Shown in pieces: positions 49,803 to 60,587 of a stretch of DNA of 64,000 bases. The notes beneath the pieces are model-generated. The model searched no databases. It worked only from the letters and a program-made list of their open reading frames with translations, and was not told where the DNA came from. The stretch's first letter is position 1, and every line of letters begins with the position of its first letter. The position numbers and the translations under genes are program-made. Source of the stretch: an uncultured Thiodictyon sp. (GTDB lineage: Bacteria; Pseudomonadota; Gammaproteobacteria; Chromatiales; Chromatiaceae); NCBI RefSeq assembly GCF_903946935.1, contig NZ_CAJAXH010000216.1, positions 1 through 64,000 of the forward strand. The letters run 5' to 3'.

Positions 49803-51668
49803 TCAGGTGCCCAACACATAGGTCCCCGGTGCCGCGCAGAGTGGATAGAGGCCCTGGTCGGGCGCCCCCAGCGCGGGTGGCGCCACGCGCTGCTCGGCCG
49901 AGTGTTCGGTGAGCCACCGCTGCCAGGCCGGCCACCAGGAGCCGCTCTGGGTGGGGGTCGTCGCCTGCCAGGTATCGGGATCGATATAGCAATCCCGCTC
50001 GCTGCGATGGGCCATCTGATAGCGGCGCCGGGCATGCCCGGGCTCGCTGACGATACCGGCATTGTGACCGCCGCTGGTCAACAGGAAGGCCACCTCGTCG
50101 GCGTCCGTCAAGAGATTGATCTTATAGACCGAACGCCAGGGCGCGACATGATCCCGCTCGGTGGCGACGGCGAAGATCGGCGCGCGGATATCGGTGATGG
50201 CGATCGGGCGGTCATTGACCTTGTAATGGCCGCTGGCCAGTGCGTTATCGAGGAAGAGCTGGCGCAGATATTCCGAATGCATGCGGAAGGGCAGGCGGGT
50301 CGGATCGGCATTCCAGGCCATCAGGTCGTTCTGCGATTGACGCTGACCGAGCAGATAGTCATGCACCAGTCGCGACCAGATCAGGTCATTGGAGCGCAGC
50401 AACTGGAAGGCACCGGCCATCTGGTCGGCGTCCAGGCCGCCTTGATCCCACATCATGTCCTCCAGAAAGGCGACTTGACTCTCGTTGATGAACAACAACA
50501 GCTCGCCGGCCTCGCTGAAATCGGTCTGGGCGGCGAGCAGGGTCAGTGTCTTGATGCGGGAATCGCCGTCGCGCGACATGGCCGCCGCGGCGATGGCGAG
50601 CAGGGTGCCGCCCAGGCAATAGCCCACCGTGTGGACCTGGTGTCCCGGCAGGACCGCGGAGACGGCATCCAGCGCCGCCATCACGCCGCTCTTGCGGTAA
50701 TCCTCCAGGCCCAGGTCGCGGTCCTCCGGGGTCGGATTGATCCATGAAATGGTGAATACCGTGTGCCCTTGCTCCACCAGATAGCGGATCATGGAATTGT
50801 GGGGCGACAGGTCGAGGATATAATATTTCATGATCCAGGCGGGCACGATCAGGATCGGCTCGGCATAGACTTGCTGACTGGCCGGCTGGTACTGGATCAC
50901 CTCCATCAGATGGTTGCGGAAGATGACCTGCCCCGGCGTGATGGCGACATCGCGCCCGACCACAAACTGCTGCGCGGTGTCGTCCGGGGCTTGACCGCCG
51001 GCCTGACGCTTCATGTCGGCCATGAGATTGGCCCAACCGCGGACCAGATTCTGGCCGCCTTCCGCCATGGTGGCCTTGAGTATTTCCGGATTGGTGAGCG
51101 GCGAGTTCGATGGCGAGAACATATCGAGGATCTGCCGTGTCACGAATGAGACCATGGCCTCGTCCTGCCGGTTGACCCCGCGGTTGTCGGTGGTGGCGTT
51201 ATGCCACCATTGCTGGGTGAGCAGGAACGACTGATAGATCAGGTTATAGGGCCATTGCTGCCAGTCCTCGCCGGCGAACCGGCGATCCTGCGGCAGCGGT
51301 TCGATACAGGGCGGCGTCTGGTGGTCATGCAAGGAGTCGCCGGAATAGAGCGCCAACCGCACCAGCTTGCGCACCGCCTTTTCGGTCAACAGCGCCTGTT
51401 TGCCCGGCGCCAGACCCAGGTGAATCATCCAGTCGAAATAGGCCATCGCCAGCACCGCCGGGGAGATACCGCCGGTGGCGCGCGCGATGTTGGCGTTGAC
51501 CATCCGGTCGATGGTCTCGGGGATATGGGCGCCGAGCAACGAGCGCTCGATGCCCTCGCGGCGGCGTGGCGGGGGCGGGCGGTCGGCCGCTCGCTCCGTC
51601 TTCGGGGGCGCCGGCTCGGCGACCGGAACTGCGGCGGCGGTCGGGATCGTCTCTTTGGGGTCAGGCAT
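49803..51668 (-). CDS. phaC: poly(3-hydroxyalkanoate) synthase, class I-like
   Basis: The 621-residue protein has a Pro-rich N-terminal tail (1-40). The alpha/beta-hydrolase core has the lipase-like box VGYCLGGTLLAI with the nucleophile Cys (about 349), the Asp in ATERDHVAPWRSVY (about 508) and the His in TSGGHNAGIV (about 533). The PNAP-like stretch PAWIMKYYILDLSPHNS is typical of PhaC. The size fits single-subunit class I enzymes rather than the ~40-kDa class III PhaC (needing PhaE) of purple sulfur bacteria. It polymerises hydroxyacyl-CoA into storage granules. Confidence 0.9.
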   Translation of the reverse strand: MPDPKETIPTAAAVPVAEPAPPKTERAADRPPPPRRREGIERSLLGAHIPETIDRMVNANIARATGGISPAVLAMAYFDWMIHLGLAPGKQALLTEKAVRKLVRLALYSGDSLHDHQTPPCIEPLPQDRRFAGEDWQQWPYNLIYQSFLLTQQWWHNATTDNRGVNRQDEAMVSFVTRQILDMFSPSNSPLTNPEILKATMAEGGQNLVRGWANLMADMKRQAGGQAPDDTAQQFVVGRDVAITPGQVIFRNHLMEVIQYQPASQQVYAEPILIVPAWIMKYYILDLSPHNSMIRYLVEQGHTVFTISWINPTPEDRDLGLEDYRKSGVMAALDAVSAVLPGHQVHTVGYCLGGTLLAIAAAAMSRDGDSRIKTLTLLAAQTDFSEAGELLLFINESQVAFLEDMMWDQGGLDADQMAGAFQLLRSNDLIWSRLVHDYLLGQRQSQNDLMAWNADPTRLPFRMHSEYLRQLFLDNALASGHYKVNDRPIAITDIRAPIFAVATERDHVAPWRSVYKINLLTDADEVAFLLTSGGHNAGIVSEPGHARRRYQMAHRSERDCYIDPDTWQATTPTQSGSWWPAWQRWLTEHSAEQRVAPPALGAPDQGLYPLCAAPGTYVLGT

Positions 51669-52028
51669 GGCGGCTTACCTGCGGCGGTCGGAGCGGATGG
51701 ACTTGGGCGCCAGGCAAGGTTGCAGCAACGCCCGATGCAAGGTCTGTGCAGTCTCGACCGCCGAAGCATAGCGCATCCGCGCGGCCGGGGGGGCTTGGGT
51801 GCGCCCTTAGGAGCGGCCCCCTGGCCGTGACGGGTCGCTGAGATGATCCGCGGTCGGAGCTCCGACACCGGCCGCTGGCTAGCAACACGTCAACGCCCAG
51901 TACATCCACACCTGACCGTTTGCTGAAGGTCACGCTCAGGCGTTGTCTAACCGCCCTCCCGTACGCTGTGCCCAAGGTCGCGATCAACCGCGCCCCGATC
52001 ACGCCAAGACAGCGTCAGGAGATCAGCC

Positions 52029-52199
52029 ATGTACACCTACCCAATCCACTCCCGCGACTCACGTACCACTCAGCAGTCCCGGACCGCGCGGCCGTCCAAA
52101 CCGGCGTCGCGCGACAGCATCAAGCAAGACCGGGCGGTCGCCGACATGATCGCCCGCGCCTTCAACGAGAACGCGTCGCAGCTCTATCGCGGTATTTGA
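52029..52199 (+). CDS. small hypothetical protein (56 aa)
   Basis: An ATG at 52029 follows a good AGGAGA site by 7 bases and opens a 56-residue frame (MYTYPIHSRDSRTTQQ at the start, a basic middle, ending FNENASQLYRGI). The tail VADMIARAFNENASQLYRG is an amphipathic helix. There is no known family. It lies in the 0.8-kb region between phaC and the small membrane ORF. The only support is the ribosome-binding site and codon use. Confidence 0.45.
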   Translation: MYTYPIHSRDSRTTQQSRTARPSKPASRDSIKQDRAVADMIARAFNENASQLYRGI

Positions 52200-52477
52200 T
52201 CGACCTGCCGAACTCGCCCAGTTCCCCCCACTGCGTCCGGAGTCGGCGCCCTAACGCCGGCACAGTTCCCCCCACTGTGCCGGCGTCAGTGCCCCGACTC
52301 CGGCCAGTCTCGCCCGTCCGCCGCGGTGGCAAGGCCTCCGCCTATGCACGCCACCTTGCTGACCGGAGCCCTGTGAAGCATCGTGTTTTCAGGTGACTGC
52401 GGGTGCAATGGGGTACTAGCCGATCCCAGATGGCTCCCCTGGTAACACGACCGTTTGCGTCCAAAAGGTATTGCCTC

Positions 52478-52588
52478 ATGAACGTCTCACCCTCCTCAAT
52501 CTGGGTGCAGGACCTGATCATCCTCGCCGTCGTGCTGGCGGTGGTGGCGGCCGCGCTGCTGGGTTGGCTATGGCGGCCTTGGCTTTGA
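52478..52588 (+). CDS. small single-pass membrane peptide (36 aa)
   Basis: The frame MNVSPSSIWVQDLIILAVVL and following residues form one strongly hydrophobic helix (about 13-31) and end in WLWRPWL. An AAAGGT site precedes the ATG. Such short membrane peptides are plausible but cannot be tied to a family; the frame extends upstream to 52403 without a better start. Confidence 0.4.
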   Translation: MNVSPSSIWVQDLIILAVVLAVVAAALLGWLWRPWL

Positions 52589-52810
52589 TGTAGTTATCGG
52601 TCGAGCGAGTTGTCTACTGGTGACGGTGCAGGCACCGGCAAGGCCGGAAGCGACGGGAACTGCGACACCATTACAGCGGCCAAGTCGGCCAGCAGGCCGC
52701 CGGTCGCGGTCACGCGGTCCCACTTTCGCGGCGAGCAAGGATCGTCAGGCTGTGAGCGGCCGAACAACGGCCGCTGTGGCAACGAGAGCCGCCCGACTCG
52801 GCGGGGATTG

Positions 52811-55800
52811 TCATCCGGAACCAAAGGTGCAACCGCTCTCCAGCGCATGACGCAGCTTCCCTCGCACGTGCTCCAACGCGTCCGCGAGGCGCAGCGCCTG
52901 GGCGGGCGCTTCGGGTCCCTGTCGATGTAAGGCCGCCAGCACCGACTCGGCCAGTATGCGCACATCGCTGACCCCAAGGTTACCCGCCGCGCTCTTGAGC
53001 GTGTGGGCGATGCCTTGCATCGCCGCCGTATCCCCGTCTTGAACCGACTGACGCAGGCGCTCGGGGTCATCCGTATGTTGCTCCAGGAACAGCGACAACA
53101 GGTGCGCGTAGAACTCCAGGCGATTGTTCGTGATCGACAACCCTTGCGTCAGATCCAGGCCATCGATCGCGGCGAGGCGCGTGTGCAGAGTATTGGCCGC
53201 GGCGCCCGCGACCGCCGCGTCAGCAGCAAAGGCCGCGCGGCCGCCAGGCGGCAGCCACTTCAACAGCACCGCATACAGGACGTCTGGGTCGACCGGCTTG
53301 GCAATGAAGTCGTTCATACCGGCGGCCAGACAGTTGCGCCGGTCCTCATCGAAGGCATTGGCCGTCATCGCCAGAATGGGCACCTGACCCCGGCCCGGCA
53401 GGGCGCGAATCGCCCGCGTGGCCTCGATCCCACTGAGTTCCGGCATCTGCATGTCCATCAGGATCAGGTCGTAGTCTTGGGTACGCACCTGCTCGAGCGC
53501 CTGGCGACCATCGGCCGCGACATCGATTGCGAGGCCCACCGCGCGCAGGATCTCGCAGGCCACTTCCTGATTGATCGCGTTGTCCTCGGCCAGCAGGATG
53601 CGCGCACCGGCGCGGGTGCGGGCGAGCTCGGCGGCGGCGTCCTTGGCCCGCACCGTGTCCGGCTCGGTCTTGGTGCCCTGTCCGCGCCGAAGCTCGGCCG
53701 TGAACCAGAAGCGGCTGCCCTTGCCCGGTTCGCTCACGGCACCCGCATCGCCACCCATCAGACGTGCCAGCCGGCGCGTGATGGCCAGCCCCAGCCCGGT
53801 GCCGCCATAGCGGCGCGTGGTCGACTGGTCGGCCTGCTCGAAGGCATCGAACAATCGGGCGAGTTGGTCCGGCGCGATTCCGATCCCGGTGTCCTCGACC
53901 TCGAAGCGCACCCGCAGCCGCTCGCCGTCCTCCTGCTCTAACCGGGCACGGATGGCGATCCGACCCTGCTCGGTGAACTTGACCGCATTGCCGGCGAAGT
54001 TGAGTAACGCCTGGCGCAAACGGGTCGGATCGCCGCGCAACCACAGCGGCACGGCATCGCCATCCGTCTCCACCGTCAGCCCCTTGGCCCGGGCCGACTC
54101 GGCGATGAGTGAGTCGACGTGTGCCAGGATCTCCTGCAGGGCAAAGTCCGTTTCCTCCAACTGCATGCGACCGGCCTCGATCTTGGACAGGTCGAGGATA
54201 TCGTTGATGATCGACAGCAGGTGATAGGCCGCCGCGTTGATCTTGGTCAGGTGCTCGCGCTGCCCCTGCGTCAGCCCCGATTGTTGCAGCAGATGGGTCA
54301 GCCCGACGATGGCGTTCATCGGCGTGCGGATCTCGTGGCTCATGTTGGCGAGGAAGGCGCTCTTGGCCGCCTCCGCGCGCAGCCGCGCCTCGGACAGCTC
54401 GGCGGTGCGCTCCGCCACACGCTGCTCCAGATCGCGGTTGAGCAGGCGGACATGCGCCTCGCTCTCCCGCAGGGCGGCCAGCGCCGTCTGCGCCTCGCCC
54501 AGGGCGGCATTGGCGTCCTGCATCTGATTGAGGATGGCGAGCCGTGCCCGCTGCTGTTGTTGGAGCGCGGCGGCGTGTGCCTCAGTCAGTGCCTGCTCGG
54601 CGCGTTTGCGCTCGGTGAGGTCCAAAACAAAGGCAATACGGCTCAGGGGCTGCCCGTGCGCATCGCGCATGACGGTGATATCGAGCAGCACTGGGTAGCG
54701 ACGACCGTCTTTGCCGATGTGCTCCATTTCAAAGACGCCATGGGAGGTGGCATCCAGGGTCGCGATCATGGCGCGCGCCTCGGCGGCGCGGTCGCTGGGA
54801 AAGAGTTGCCGGATCGGCATACCAACCATCTCCTCGCGCTCGTAGCCACGCTCACGGGCAAAGGCGGGGTTGACCGCGGTCACGGTGTTGCTGCGGGCGT
54901 CCGTGATGACGAGTCCCAACTGGGCCTGTTCGAACGACTCGGCCCAGAGTCGCAGTCCCGCCTCGCTCTCGCGCAGGCCGGCCGAGGCGGCGTCGAGCAG
55001 GCGCCGGGCGGCGGCGATCTCGAGGATGGCCGGCGCCCGCGCGTCCGCGTCCGCGGCAGCGCGCGTCAGCGTCGCCACCGCGCGCGCCAGCCGCCGACTG
55101 GCCGCCAGGCCGCCGAGCACGCCCGCCAGCGTGGTCCCCAGGAGTCCCAGCCCCAAGGCGGTACCGGTCACCAGCAGGGGCGCCCGTGCAACCGCGCGCG
55201 GGACCTCCACCGTCACGGACCAGGGTGAGACCGCCGAGCGGACCTCAAAGCGCCCGGCCGGGTCCACCTCGCGCGCCGCGTCGAAGCCCGGCGGCGTACG
55301 GCGGGCGATGACATCGCCGCGACCGTCGCGCAGGCTCACCACCCAGCCGGCGGGCAACGCGACTTGGTCGAGGCGCCGCTGGAATTGGCTGGTCTCAAAG
55401 GTCGTGACCAGGACGAAGGCGGGCTTGCCCTCGCGCAACGCGGGCACGGCGATGGCGACCAGGGGTTCCTGCGCCACTGGACCGACAAAACTGTCGCCCA
55501 CCGCCGGCTTGCCCGTTGCCACCGCGGCGGGCGCGGCGGCGTGGCCCTGGGGTCGGGGCAGCAGTGGCAAGGGGGCGCCGAAGGGCGAGCGGGTATTGAA
55601 TAGCATGTGCATCGGCTCGCCGACATCGGCGAGGATGACATGGCTGCCGAAGCTCTCGCGGAAGCCCTGGGCCTCCTGGTAGAGATCGCCCCAGCGTGCC
55701 TGGTCGTCCAGCAAGGGGGAGACCGCCAGCATGTTCAGGGCGCGTATGCGGGCCTCCAGGCGCTGGTCGATCGCGGTGGCGATGTTCTGCGCCAACCGCG

Positions 55801-55954
55801 CGGCCTCCCGATTGCGCTCGGCCTGCTCGGTGCGCAGGCTGTCGTAGGCCAGCCACAGCGCCAGCAACAACAGCGGCAGGATGCACCACCAGATCAGCCA
55901 ATGCAGAAAGGTCTTGAGCGGCATCGCCGCGTGTTGTTCGCCGGCATCGCTCAT
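52811..55954 (-). CDS. BarA-like hybrid sensor histidine kinase
   Basis: The 1047-residue protein has the following parts in order: TM1 (19-40), a periplasmic Cache-like sensor (about 45-255), TM2 (about 265-290), a PAS domain (about 335-455, [20 protein letters not shown]), and a coiled coil (about 470-530). HisKA follows with phospho-His in [13 protein letters not shown] (about 540), then a HATPase with NAVKFT, DTGIGI and GGTGLGL. The receiver has its Asp in [13 protein letters not shown] (about 837), and the Hpt domain has its His in [14 protein letters not shown] (about 983). It is a complete internal phosphorelay lacking only the final response regulator. It is coupled to the PAS sensor gene upstream (ATGA overlap). 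Confidence 0.92.
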   Translation of the reverse strand: MSDAGEQHAAMPLKTFLHWLIWWCILPLLLLALWLAYDSLRTEQAERNREAARLAQNIATAIDQRLEARIRALNMLAVSPLLDDQARWGDLYQEAQGFRESFGSHVILADVGEPMHMLFNTRSPFGAPLPLLPRPQGHAAAPAAVATGKPAVGDSFVGPVAQEPLVAIAVPALREGKPAFVLVTTFETSQFQRRLDQVALPAGWVVSLRDGRGDVIARRTPPGFDAAREVDPAGRFEVRSAVSPWSVTVEVPRAVARAPLLVTGTALGLGLLGTTLAGVLGGLAASRRLARAVATLTRAAADADARAPAILEIAAARRLLDAASAGLRESEAGLRLWAESFEQAQLGLVITDARSNTVTAVNPAFARERGYEREEMVGMPIRQLFPSDRAAEARAMIATLDATSHGVFEMEHIGKDGRRYPVLLDITVMRDAHGQPLSRIAFVLDLTERKRAEQALTEAHAAALQQQQRARLAILNQMQDANAALGEAQTALAALRESEAHVRLLNRDLEQRVAERTAELSEARLRAEAAKSAFLANMSHEIRTPMNAIVGLTHLLQQSGLTQGQREHLTKINAAAYHLLSIINDILDLSKIEAGRMQLEETDFALQEILAHVDSLIAESARAKGLTVETDGDAVPLWLRGDPTRLRQALLNFAGNAVKFTEQGRIAIRARLEQEDGERLRVRFEVEDTGIGIAPDQLARLFDAFEQADQSTTRRYGGTGLGLAITRRLARLMGGDAGAVSEPGKGSRFWFTAELRRGQGTKTEPDTVRAKDAAAELARTRAGARILLAEDNAINQEVACEILRAVGLAIDVAADGRQALEQVRTQDYDLILMDMQMPELSGIEATRAIRALPGRGQVPILAMTANAFDEDRRNCLAAGMNDFIAKPVDPDVLYAVLLKWLPPGGRAAFAADAAVAGAAANTLHTRLAAIDGLDLTQGLSITNNRLEFYAHLLSLFLEQHTDDPERLRQSVQDGDTAAMQGIAHTLKSAAGNLGVSDVRILAESVLAALHRQGPEAPAQALRLADALEHVRGKLRHALESGCTFGSG

Positions 55955-57207
55955 GGCACTGGACTCCCGGCGGGGGGCTCAACCGTCTGCGCGAAGGACA
56001 GGTCGAACGGCGGCTCCCGGCCCAGTTGCCGCGACAGCGCGTTGACCTGGCGTTTCAGCGCGATCATCTGTAGCTCGCGCCCGATCGCGGCCTGATTGAA
56101 GCGCTCAAGCTCCTCATTTTTCTGCCGTAGCGCCTCCTCGGCCTGCTTCTGCTCGGTGATGTCGTTGCCGACGGCCAGTATTCCGGCCACCTCGCCGTGC
56201 GCGTCGCGCAGCGCCCGGTTGGTCCAATGCATCCAGACGCGGCGGCCATCGCGGCAGATATTTTCATTGATGTTGTTGAGATAACGCTCCGGGTGGTTCG
56301 CGATGTCCTCGACCAGACCGGTCAGGTCCGCCCCGCTGGAGTCCTGCGCGGGCACCAGCAGGCTGACGGCCTCGCCGATCGCCTCCTCGGCCCGCCAACC
56401 GAATAGCCGCTGGGCAAACGTGTTGAAAAAGGCGATCCGGCCGTCGGGCGCCCAGCGCAGGATGGCGCTGTTGGCGCTTTCCACCAACTCACGGTAGCGC
56501 TGTTCGCTCGCGATGGCGTCCGCCTCGGACTCCTTGCGCGCCTGGATGTCTTCGATCACCGAAATGAAATAGTCCGGCGATCCGTCGGGCTTGCGCACCA
56601 GGGCGACGGTGAGCTTAACCCAGACGAGGCTGCCGTCCTTGCGCAGATAGCGCTTTTCCATCGCATAGGTGGTCATGTCGCCCGCGAGCAACCGGCGCAC
56701 ATGCTCCAGGTCTTGTTCCAGGTCGTCCCGATACGTGATGTCCTGAAAGGTCCGTTCCAGCAATTCGTCATGGCCGTAGCCGACGATCTCGCACAGCTTG
56801 CCGTTGACGCGCAGCCAACTGCCGTCCAGCGCCACCAGCGCGATGCCGACCGCGGCCTGCTCGAAGGTGGCCTCGAAGCGGGTTTCGCCACGCGCTTGCG
56901 CCTGACGCAGGCGCTCGAAGAAGAACGCGAACAAGGCGCCCATGACCAGGAATACCAGGATGGGGAAGGTCGCGGTCGGCGCATCCAGGGCGAAGGAGCT
57001 GGGCGGCGGCATGAAGACATACCAGACAAGCAGGGTGCCGATCGTCGTCCCGGCGAGCCCCCCCCACAGCCCGCCGATCCAGGCGCTGAAGTAGGCCGCC
57101 GGGAAGAACAGGAACCAGGCATAGGGATCGAGATAGTCCCAGAGCAGCCATTGCACGCCACAGACGGCGAAGGGCAGCAGGATGGCGAGGAGCAGCCGCA
57201 GTTTCAT
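55951..57207 (-). CDS. membrane PAS-domain sensor protein, no output domain
   Basis: The frame is read from [20 protein letters not shown] (57207), giving 418 residues. Four N-terminal hydrophobic helices with [20 protein letters not shown] are of the DUF4118 (KdpD-like) type. Two PAS/PAC units follow ([15 protein letters not shown] and [19 protein letters not shown]), then a terminal coiled coil ([16 protein letters not shown]). It has no kinase, GGDEF or other output. With the hybrid kinase gene starting in its stop codon, it may be a co-sensor whose signal enters through that kinase. It could also be a kinase truncated before HisKA. Confidence 0.82.
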   Translation of the reverse strand: MKLRLLLAILLPFAVCGVQWLLWDYLDPYAWFLFFPAAYFSAWIGGLWGGLAGTTIGTLLVWYVFMPPPSSFALDAPTATFPILVFLVMGALFAFFFERLRQAQARGETRFEATFEQAAVGIALVALDGSWLRVNGKLCEIVGYGHDELLERTFQDITYRDDLEQDLEHVRRLLAGDMTTYAMEKRYLRKDGSLVWVKLTVALVRKPDGSPDYFISVIEDIQARKESEADAIASEQRYRELVESANSAILRWAPDGRIAFFNTFAQRLFGWRAEEAIGEAVSLLVPAQDSSGADLTGLVEDIANHPERYLNNINENICRDGRRVWMHWTNRALRDAHGEVAGILAVGNDITEQKQAEEALRQKNEELERFNQAAIGRELQMIALKRQVNALSRQLGREPPFDLSFAQTVEPPAGSPVP

Positions 57208-57549
57208 GAGCGATCCCAATTGTCAAAACGACCATCAGAACAGGCAGTTTACAACCCAGTGAGCGTGCGGCGCGTTGACGTATTGCCCCGTCCAGGCGAT
57301 GTCGCCCGGGGACCTCGCGGCGATGCGCGGGCGGACAGCACGGGAATTTTACCGGGGCGCGCGCCAGTACCCTGTGTAATTTACTCGAAGCGTCGGTCGC
57401 GGCGATGGCAGCGTGATTTTAGGTGGCGCAGCCACGATCCGCTATCGGTCTGCGGATCGGGGTGCGTCCAGCCTCCGGTCTTGCGTGCTAGGCTCTCGTC
57501 GCGCCTGGAGATTTGATCGAATGGACCGGCCACGTCGGAGCGTTTTTTT

Positions 57550-57663
57550 GGCGTCCAGTTCTACCTCGAAGACCTGCGGGGCCGCCCCGTCGATCTGGTC
57601 ACAGAGAAGGCCCCGCGCCCCGAGTTGCGACCCCACATCGAGCGGGAGGCGGTTCATATCTGA
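57550..57663 (+). pseudogene. C-terminal remnant of an MNT-type nucleotidyltransferase
   Basis: The forward frame before the TGA at 57661 reads VQFYLEDLRGRPVDLVTEKA then PRPELRPHIEREAVHI. This is the characteristic end of MntA-like minimal nucleotidyltransferases (DLVTEKAxRPELRxxIExEA), the antitoxin part of HEPN/MNT modules. The N-terminal GSxxRGxA catalytic part and the HEPN partner are absent. The 340 bases before it (57208-57550) show no gene. Confidence 0.6.
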
Positions 57664-57830
57664 GACCGGCGGCGGTCCACGCGAATGGGCCAGGCGCGGG
57701 GTTCGACGCCGCGCTCCTCAGGGCTGACGCCAGCGGGCCCGAGGGTCCGGTCCTGCAACCACGCAGAGGTATGATTGCAAGACCTGTCCGCAGGCTTACA
57801 GGTCCCGAGCGTTATCGTGGTACGTCCCCT

Positions 57831-58000
57831 ATTTCTCACGCGAACTGGTCCGGTTGGCCCGCGCACTGGAGTCGCTGGGCAAGTCAGGCGAACTGGCCGC
57901 GGTAGCGGGCCTGCTGGCCGATCTGGAGACCGAGACCGGCCGCGTCCTGCCGGCGCTTGCGCAGTTGCGGGAGACCGGGGGCGGCGACGCGGCATGCTGA
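57831..58000 (+). pseudogene. C-terminal remnant of an Hpt domain
   Basis: The forward frame ending TGA at 57998 contains RELVRLARALESLGKSGELA and LAALGxLETE-like helices ending PALAQLRETGGG, the last two helices of a histidine phosphotransfer domain. The phospho-His helix is missing, and no kinase is attached. It ends 4 bases after the start of the next frame (ATGCTGA), as in intact Hpt-then-response-regulator pairs. Confidence 0.5.
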
Positions 58001-58536
58001 TTGCCCCCCGCGACCAGCCCTACCGCGCCCTGGTGGTAGACGACGACCCGGTGCTGCTGATCGCCATCCATCAATTCATCGCCCGGCTCGGGTTCGAGGT
58101 CCAGAGCGCCAACAATGGCCAGCACGCGCTCGAACTGTTCATCGACCTGGACGGTTTCAAGGGGATCAACGACACCCGGGGTCACGCGGCCGGCGATCGG
58201 GTGCTGTGCCAGGTGGCCGCGCGCCTGCTGGAGGTGGTGCGCCGCCCCGATACCGTGGCGCGGCTGGGCGGGGACGCGTTCGCGGTCCTGCTGCGCGATG
58301 TGTCCGAGAACTCCGGGGTCCTGGCGTTGGGCGAGCGTCTGCTCGCGGCCATCTGTGCGCCCATCGCGCTACCCGATGGTCCGGTGGGTATCGGGGCCAG
58401 CATCGGTATCAGCCTGTTCCCGGCGAATGGGCCGGACGGCGCCGCCCTGCTGCGCCGCGCGGACGAGGCGATGTATGAGGTGAAGACTGCTGGCAAGCGG
58501 GGGGGCGCGCTGGCGACGTTGCTCACGCCAGTGTAG
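57994..58536 (+). pseudogene. REC-GGDEF chimera with internal deletion
   Basis: The 180-residue frame starts MLIAPRDQPYRALVVDDDPV, the first ~40 residues of a receiver domain. At ALELF-IDLDGFKGIND it jumps directly into the middle of a GGDEF domain. The receiver phospho-Asp, the rest of REC and the GGDEF start (LTGLPNR part) are gone. The active-site motif reads GGDAF. Both partners share L-F/LFIDLDG, so a deletion between short repeats is likely. It is open-reading but surely not a working cyclase. Confidence 0.7.
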
Positions 58537-58588
58537 GGCGCCCTGAAGGGCGACCTATGCAGGTCCGTAACCGGAACGATGATGACGG

Positions 58589-59314
58589 TTATTGCGGCTT
58601 GGCTGAGACGATCAAGTATTCCAGGCGTTCACGAAACTTCCGGAAGCTGGGCATGTCGATCCTGAACACATCAACTTCTCCGCTCCCCACCTTCTCGGCG
58701 AGGAGCGAGCTGGTCGGTTCCTCGCTCAGCTCATTTTTGAGTTGCGTCTTCAGGTTATTCGCCGCACTGTCATTGCCGGACTCATCCTCAATACGTGCGC
58801 AGTGTTGGTAAGGCTGGTTCGCCTTCAGCGCACACAGGAGCCAGGCCTCTGATTTCGGCTTTGGAATCATTGGAACACCGAAATGGAAGCCCTCGACGTT
58901 GAAGCCGTTGATCATCGAATCCCATTTGTCCTGCCAGAGTCCTCGCCTTGCCGATCGCGTTCCATCTGCATCGTGGAACAATACTGCAACAACCCGCTCT
59001 CCAGACTGCGCCGCGAGATCGCAAGCCATTCGCGCCAAAGCCCTGGCAGGACGATAGAAGAGCGCGGTTTCCTGCTTTCGTTTTTTGCCGGGAAAGGTTT
59101 TCGGCTTCAGGGTCTTGGCCTTTTCATCGAGCGTCCCCTCGGAGACAAATCGGACCAATCCGGTCGCGATAGGCGATTGCTGTAACGTCTTCTCGGCGAT
59201 TTGAGCGACGATCCACGCCATCGGACCTGGCTCGAACCGATCGCCTTGGCATGGGTCCGGACCCTGGCACCGGCCCATATCGCTCGGTCCTTCGCCGCTA
59301 ACGAGGAACAGCAC
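58589..59314 (-). CDS. DUF4276-like (TOPRIM-type) partner of the AAA ATPase
   Basis: The protein is taken from a GTG at 59314 (VLFLVSGEGPSDMG), preceded by AGGA; an ATG at 59359 is the alternative. It has about 241 residues. The opening hydrophobic strand with E-G-P-S-D and the later acidic motif VVAVLFHDADGTRS followed by IPKPKSEAWLLCAL resemble DUF4276/TOPRIM-fold proteins, whose Glu and Asp residues bind metal. It overlaps the end of the AAA gene, so the two form an operon similar to two-gene OLD-like systems. Confidence 0.7.
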   Translation of the reverse strand: MLFLVSGEGPSDMGRCQGPDPCQGDRFEPGPMAWIVAQIAEKTLQQSPIATGLVRFVSEGTLDEKAKTLKPKTFPGKKRKQETALFYRPARALARMACDLAAQSGERVVAVLFHDADGTRSARRGLWQDKWDSMINGFNVEGFHFGVPMIPKPKSEAWLLCALKANQPYQHCARIEDESGNDSAANNLKTQLKNELSEEPTSSLLAEKVGSGEVDVFRIDMPSFRKFRERLEYLIVSAKPQ

Positions 59315-60515
59315 GACCGGTATCCTGGTCCGCGGCGGGCATTTCCGCAATCTCCTCATGCAGTCGTGAAAGCTCAGTGTCCGCGAAGGCCTCTCCAGGC
59401 CCCATGACCTCCAACTTACGGGCTAAAGAGGGAATCGAGAAGAACGGCACCGAGCGAGTCGCGCCTTCGGGTGTTTTGTAGATGTACTGCACCCCCGCAC
59501 GGGCCACATCGTCTTCGAGATAGTTGAGAATCATGGGGCTGTGGGTGGTGACCAGGATCTGCTGTGGTGCTCGGATCAGGGTGTCCAACAGGAACTCGAC
59601 CAGTTCAGGGTTGATGCCGTTCTCGATCTCGTCAAACAGGAGGAATTGCGTATCCGTCAAGAGCTCCGCCAGAATCGCCATCAACCGCAGCATGCCGTCG
59701 TTGACCTGGCGTGCCTCGGTCCTCAATCGACGATCGCCGAATCGCTCCTGAACCGTGAGTTGTTTCCATCCCGAACGCAGCGATTGGGTGCTGAGGGATT
59801 CCAATTGCGGGTAACATTGGCGGAGCTGCTCGACCAACTTTTGTCGTTGAGCCGTCGATAACTCGTGCAGAAACGCCGACAGCCGCTCTCCCCCAAGGCC
59901 GAGTCCACCTCCGCTGTCACGGGTGCGCTGCCTAAGGTATTGAGGTGCGAGCAGGTCAAGCGACGTTGTCTGTTGCATGAACTCTCGGAATCGCATGACC
60001 TGCTTAGACATTGAGCTCCTTTTTATTTGGGAGAGAATAGAGCCCTGGTGTTTGAATAGGATCTTGATCGATTCCCTCACGACCGTTCCTGTGGAGCCTA
60101 TATCCGAAACCTCGAATGTTGTCAGGTTCCCGCCCACTACGGTTGATAGATCCCCGCCTTCTACACGAAAAAACTCGATACCTCCGACGACTAGTGATTC
60201 CTGGGTGCAATGTAATAGTGTGCGATTGAAAGTGCCTCGCCAATGGAAGCTAATGTCCCCATCTGTAAGGTGGAGGGATAGATCGATGTTTCTTTTTTGG
60301 ATGAGTTGCGAGCCAAGATCGGCGGATTGCCATTGTCTTTGAGCGAGCCAGCCTGATACATTCCCCCGAAATAAACAGGAGAGAAAATCGACAGCTTGCA
60401 GTATTGTCGACTTGCCGGAACCGTTGAGCCCAATCAGACACGTAAACCCTGCCAGATCGAGACTGAACCCGACTAGGGACTTGAAGTTGTCGATCTCGAT
60501 TCGGGTAATTCGCAT
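59298..60515 (-). CDS. AAA-family SMC/OLD-like ATPase
   Basis: The frame is read from MRITRIEIDNFKSLVGFSLD (60515), giving 405 residues; the TTG at 60629 lies inside the repeat. Walker A is GLNGSGKST (about 32-40). An ABC-type signature region and Walker B (QFLLFDEIENGINPELVEFL) precede the switch LVTTHSPMILNYL. This is the single-chain AAA_15/AAA_21 ATPase pattern. The downstream overlapping gene is DUF4276-like; such pairs are common in defence islands, with the ATPase sensing and the TOPRIM-like partner cutting (inference). Confidence 0.85.
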   Translation of the reverse strand: MRITRIEIDNFKSLVGFSLDLAGFTCLIGLNGSGKSTILQAVDFLSCLFRGNVSGWLAQRQWQSADLGSQLIQKRNIDLSLHLTDGDISFHWRGTFNRTLLHCTQESLVVGGIEFFRVEGGDLSTVVGGNLTTFEVSDIGSTGTVVRESIKILFKHQGSILSQIKRSSMSKQVMRFREFMQQTTSLDLLAPQYLRQRTRDSGGGLGLGGERLSAFLHELSTAQRQKLVEQLRQCYPQLESLSTQSLRSGWKQLTVQERFGDRRLRTEARQVNDGMLRLMAILAELLTDTQFLLFDEIENGINPELVEFLLDTLIRAPQQILVTTHSPMILNYLEDDVARAGVQYIYKTPEGATRSVPFFSIPSLARKLEVMGPGEAFADTELSRLHEEIAEMPAADQDTGRAVPR

Positions 60516-60587
60516 CGTCGTTTGGGGGCTTGGCGATGAAGGATGAGGTAACGCGGTTCGAAACTCGGCCGCTGTTTGGGGTGGGCT

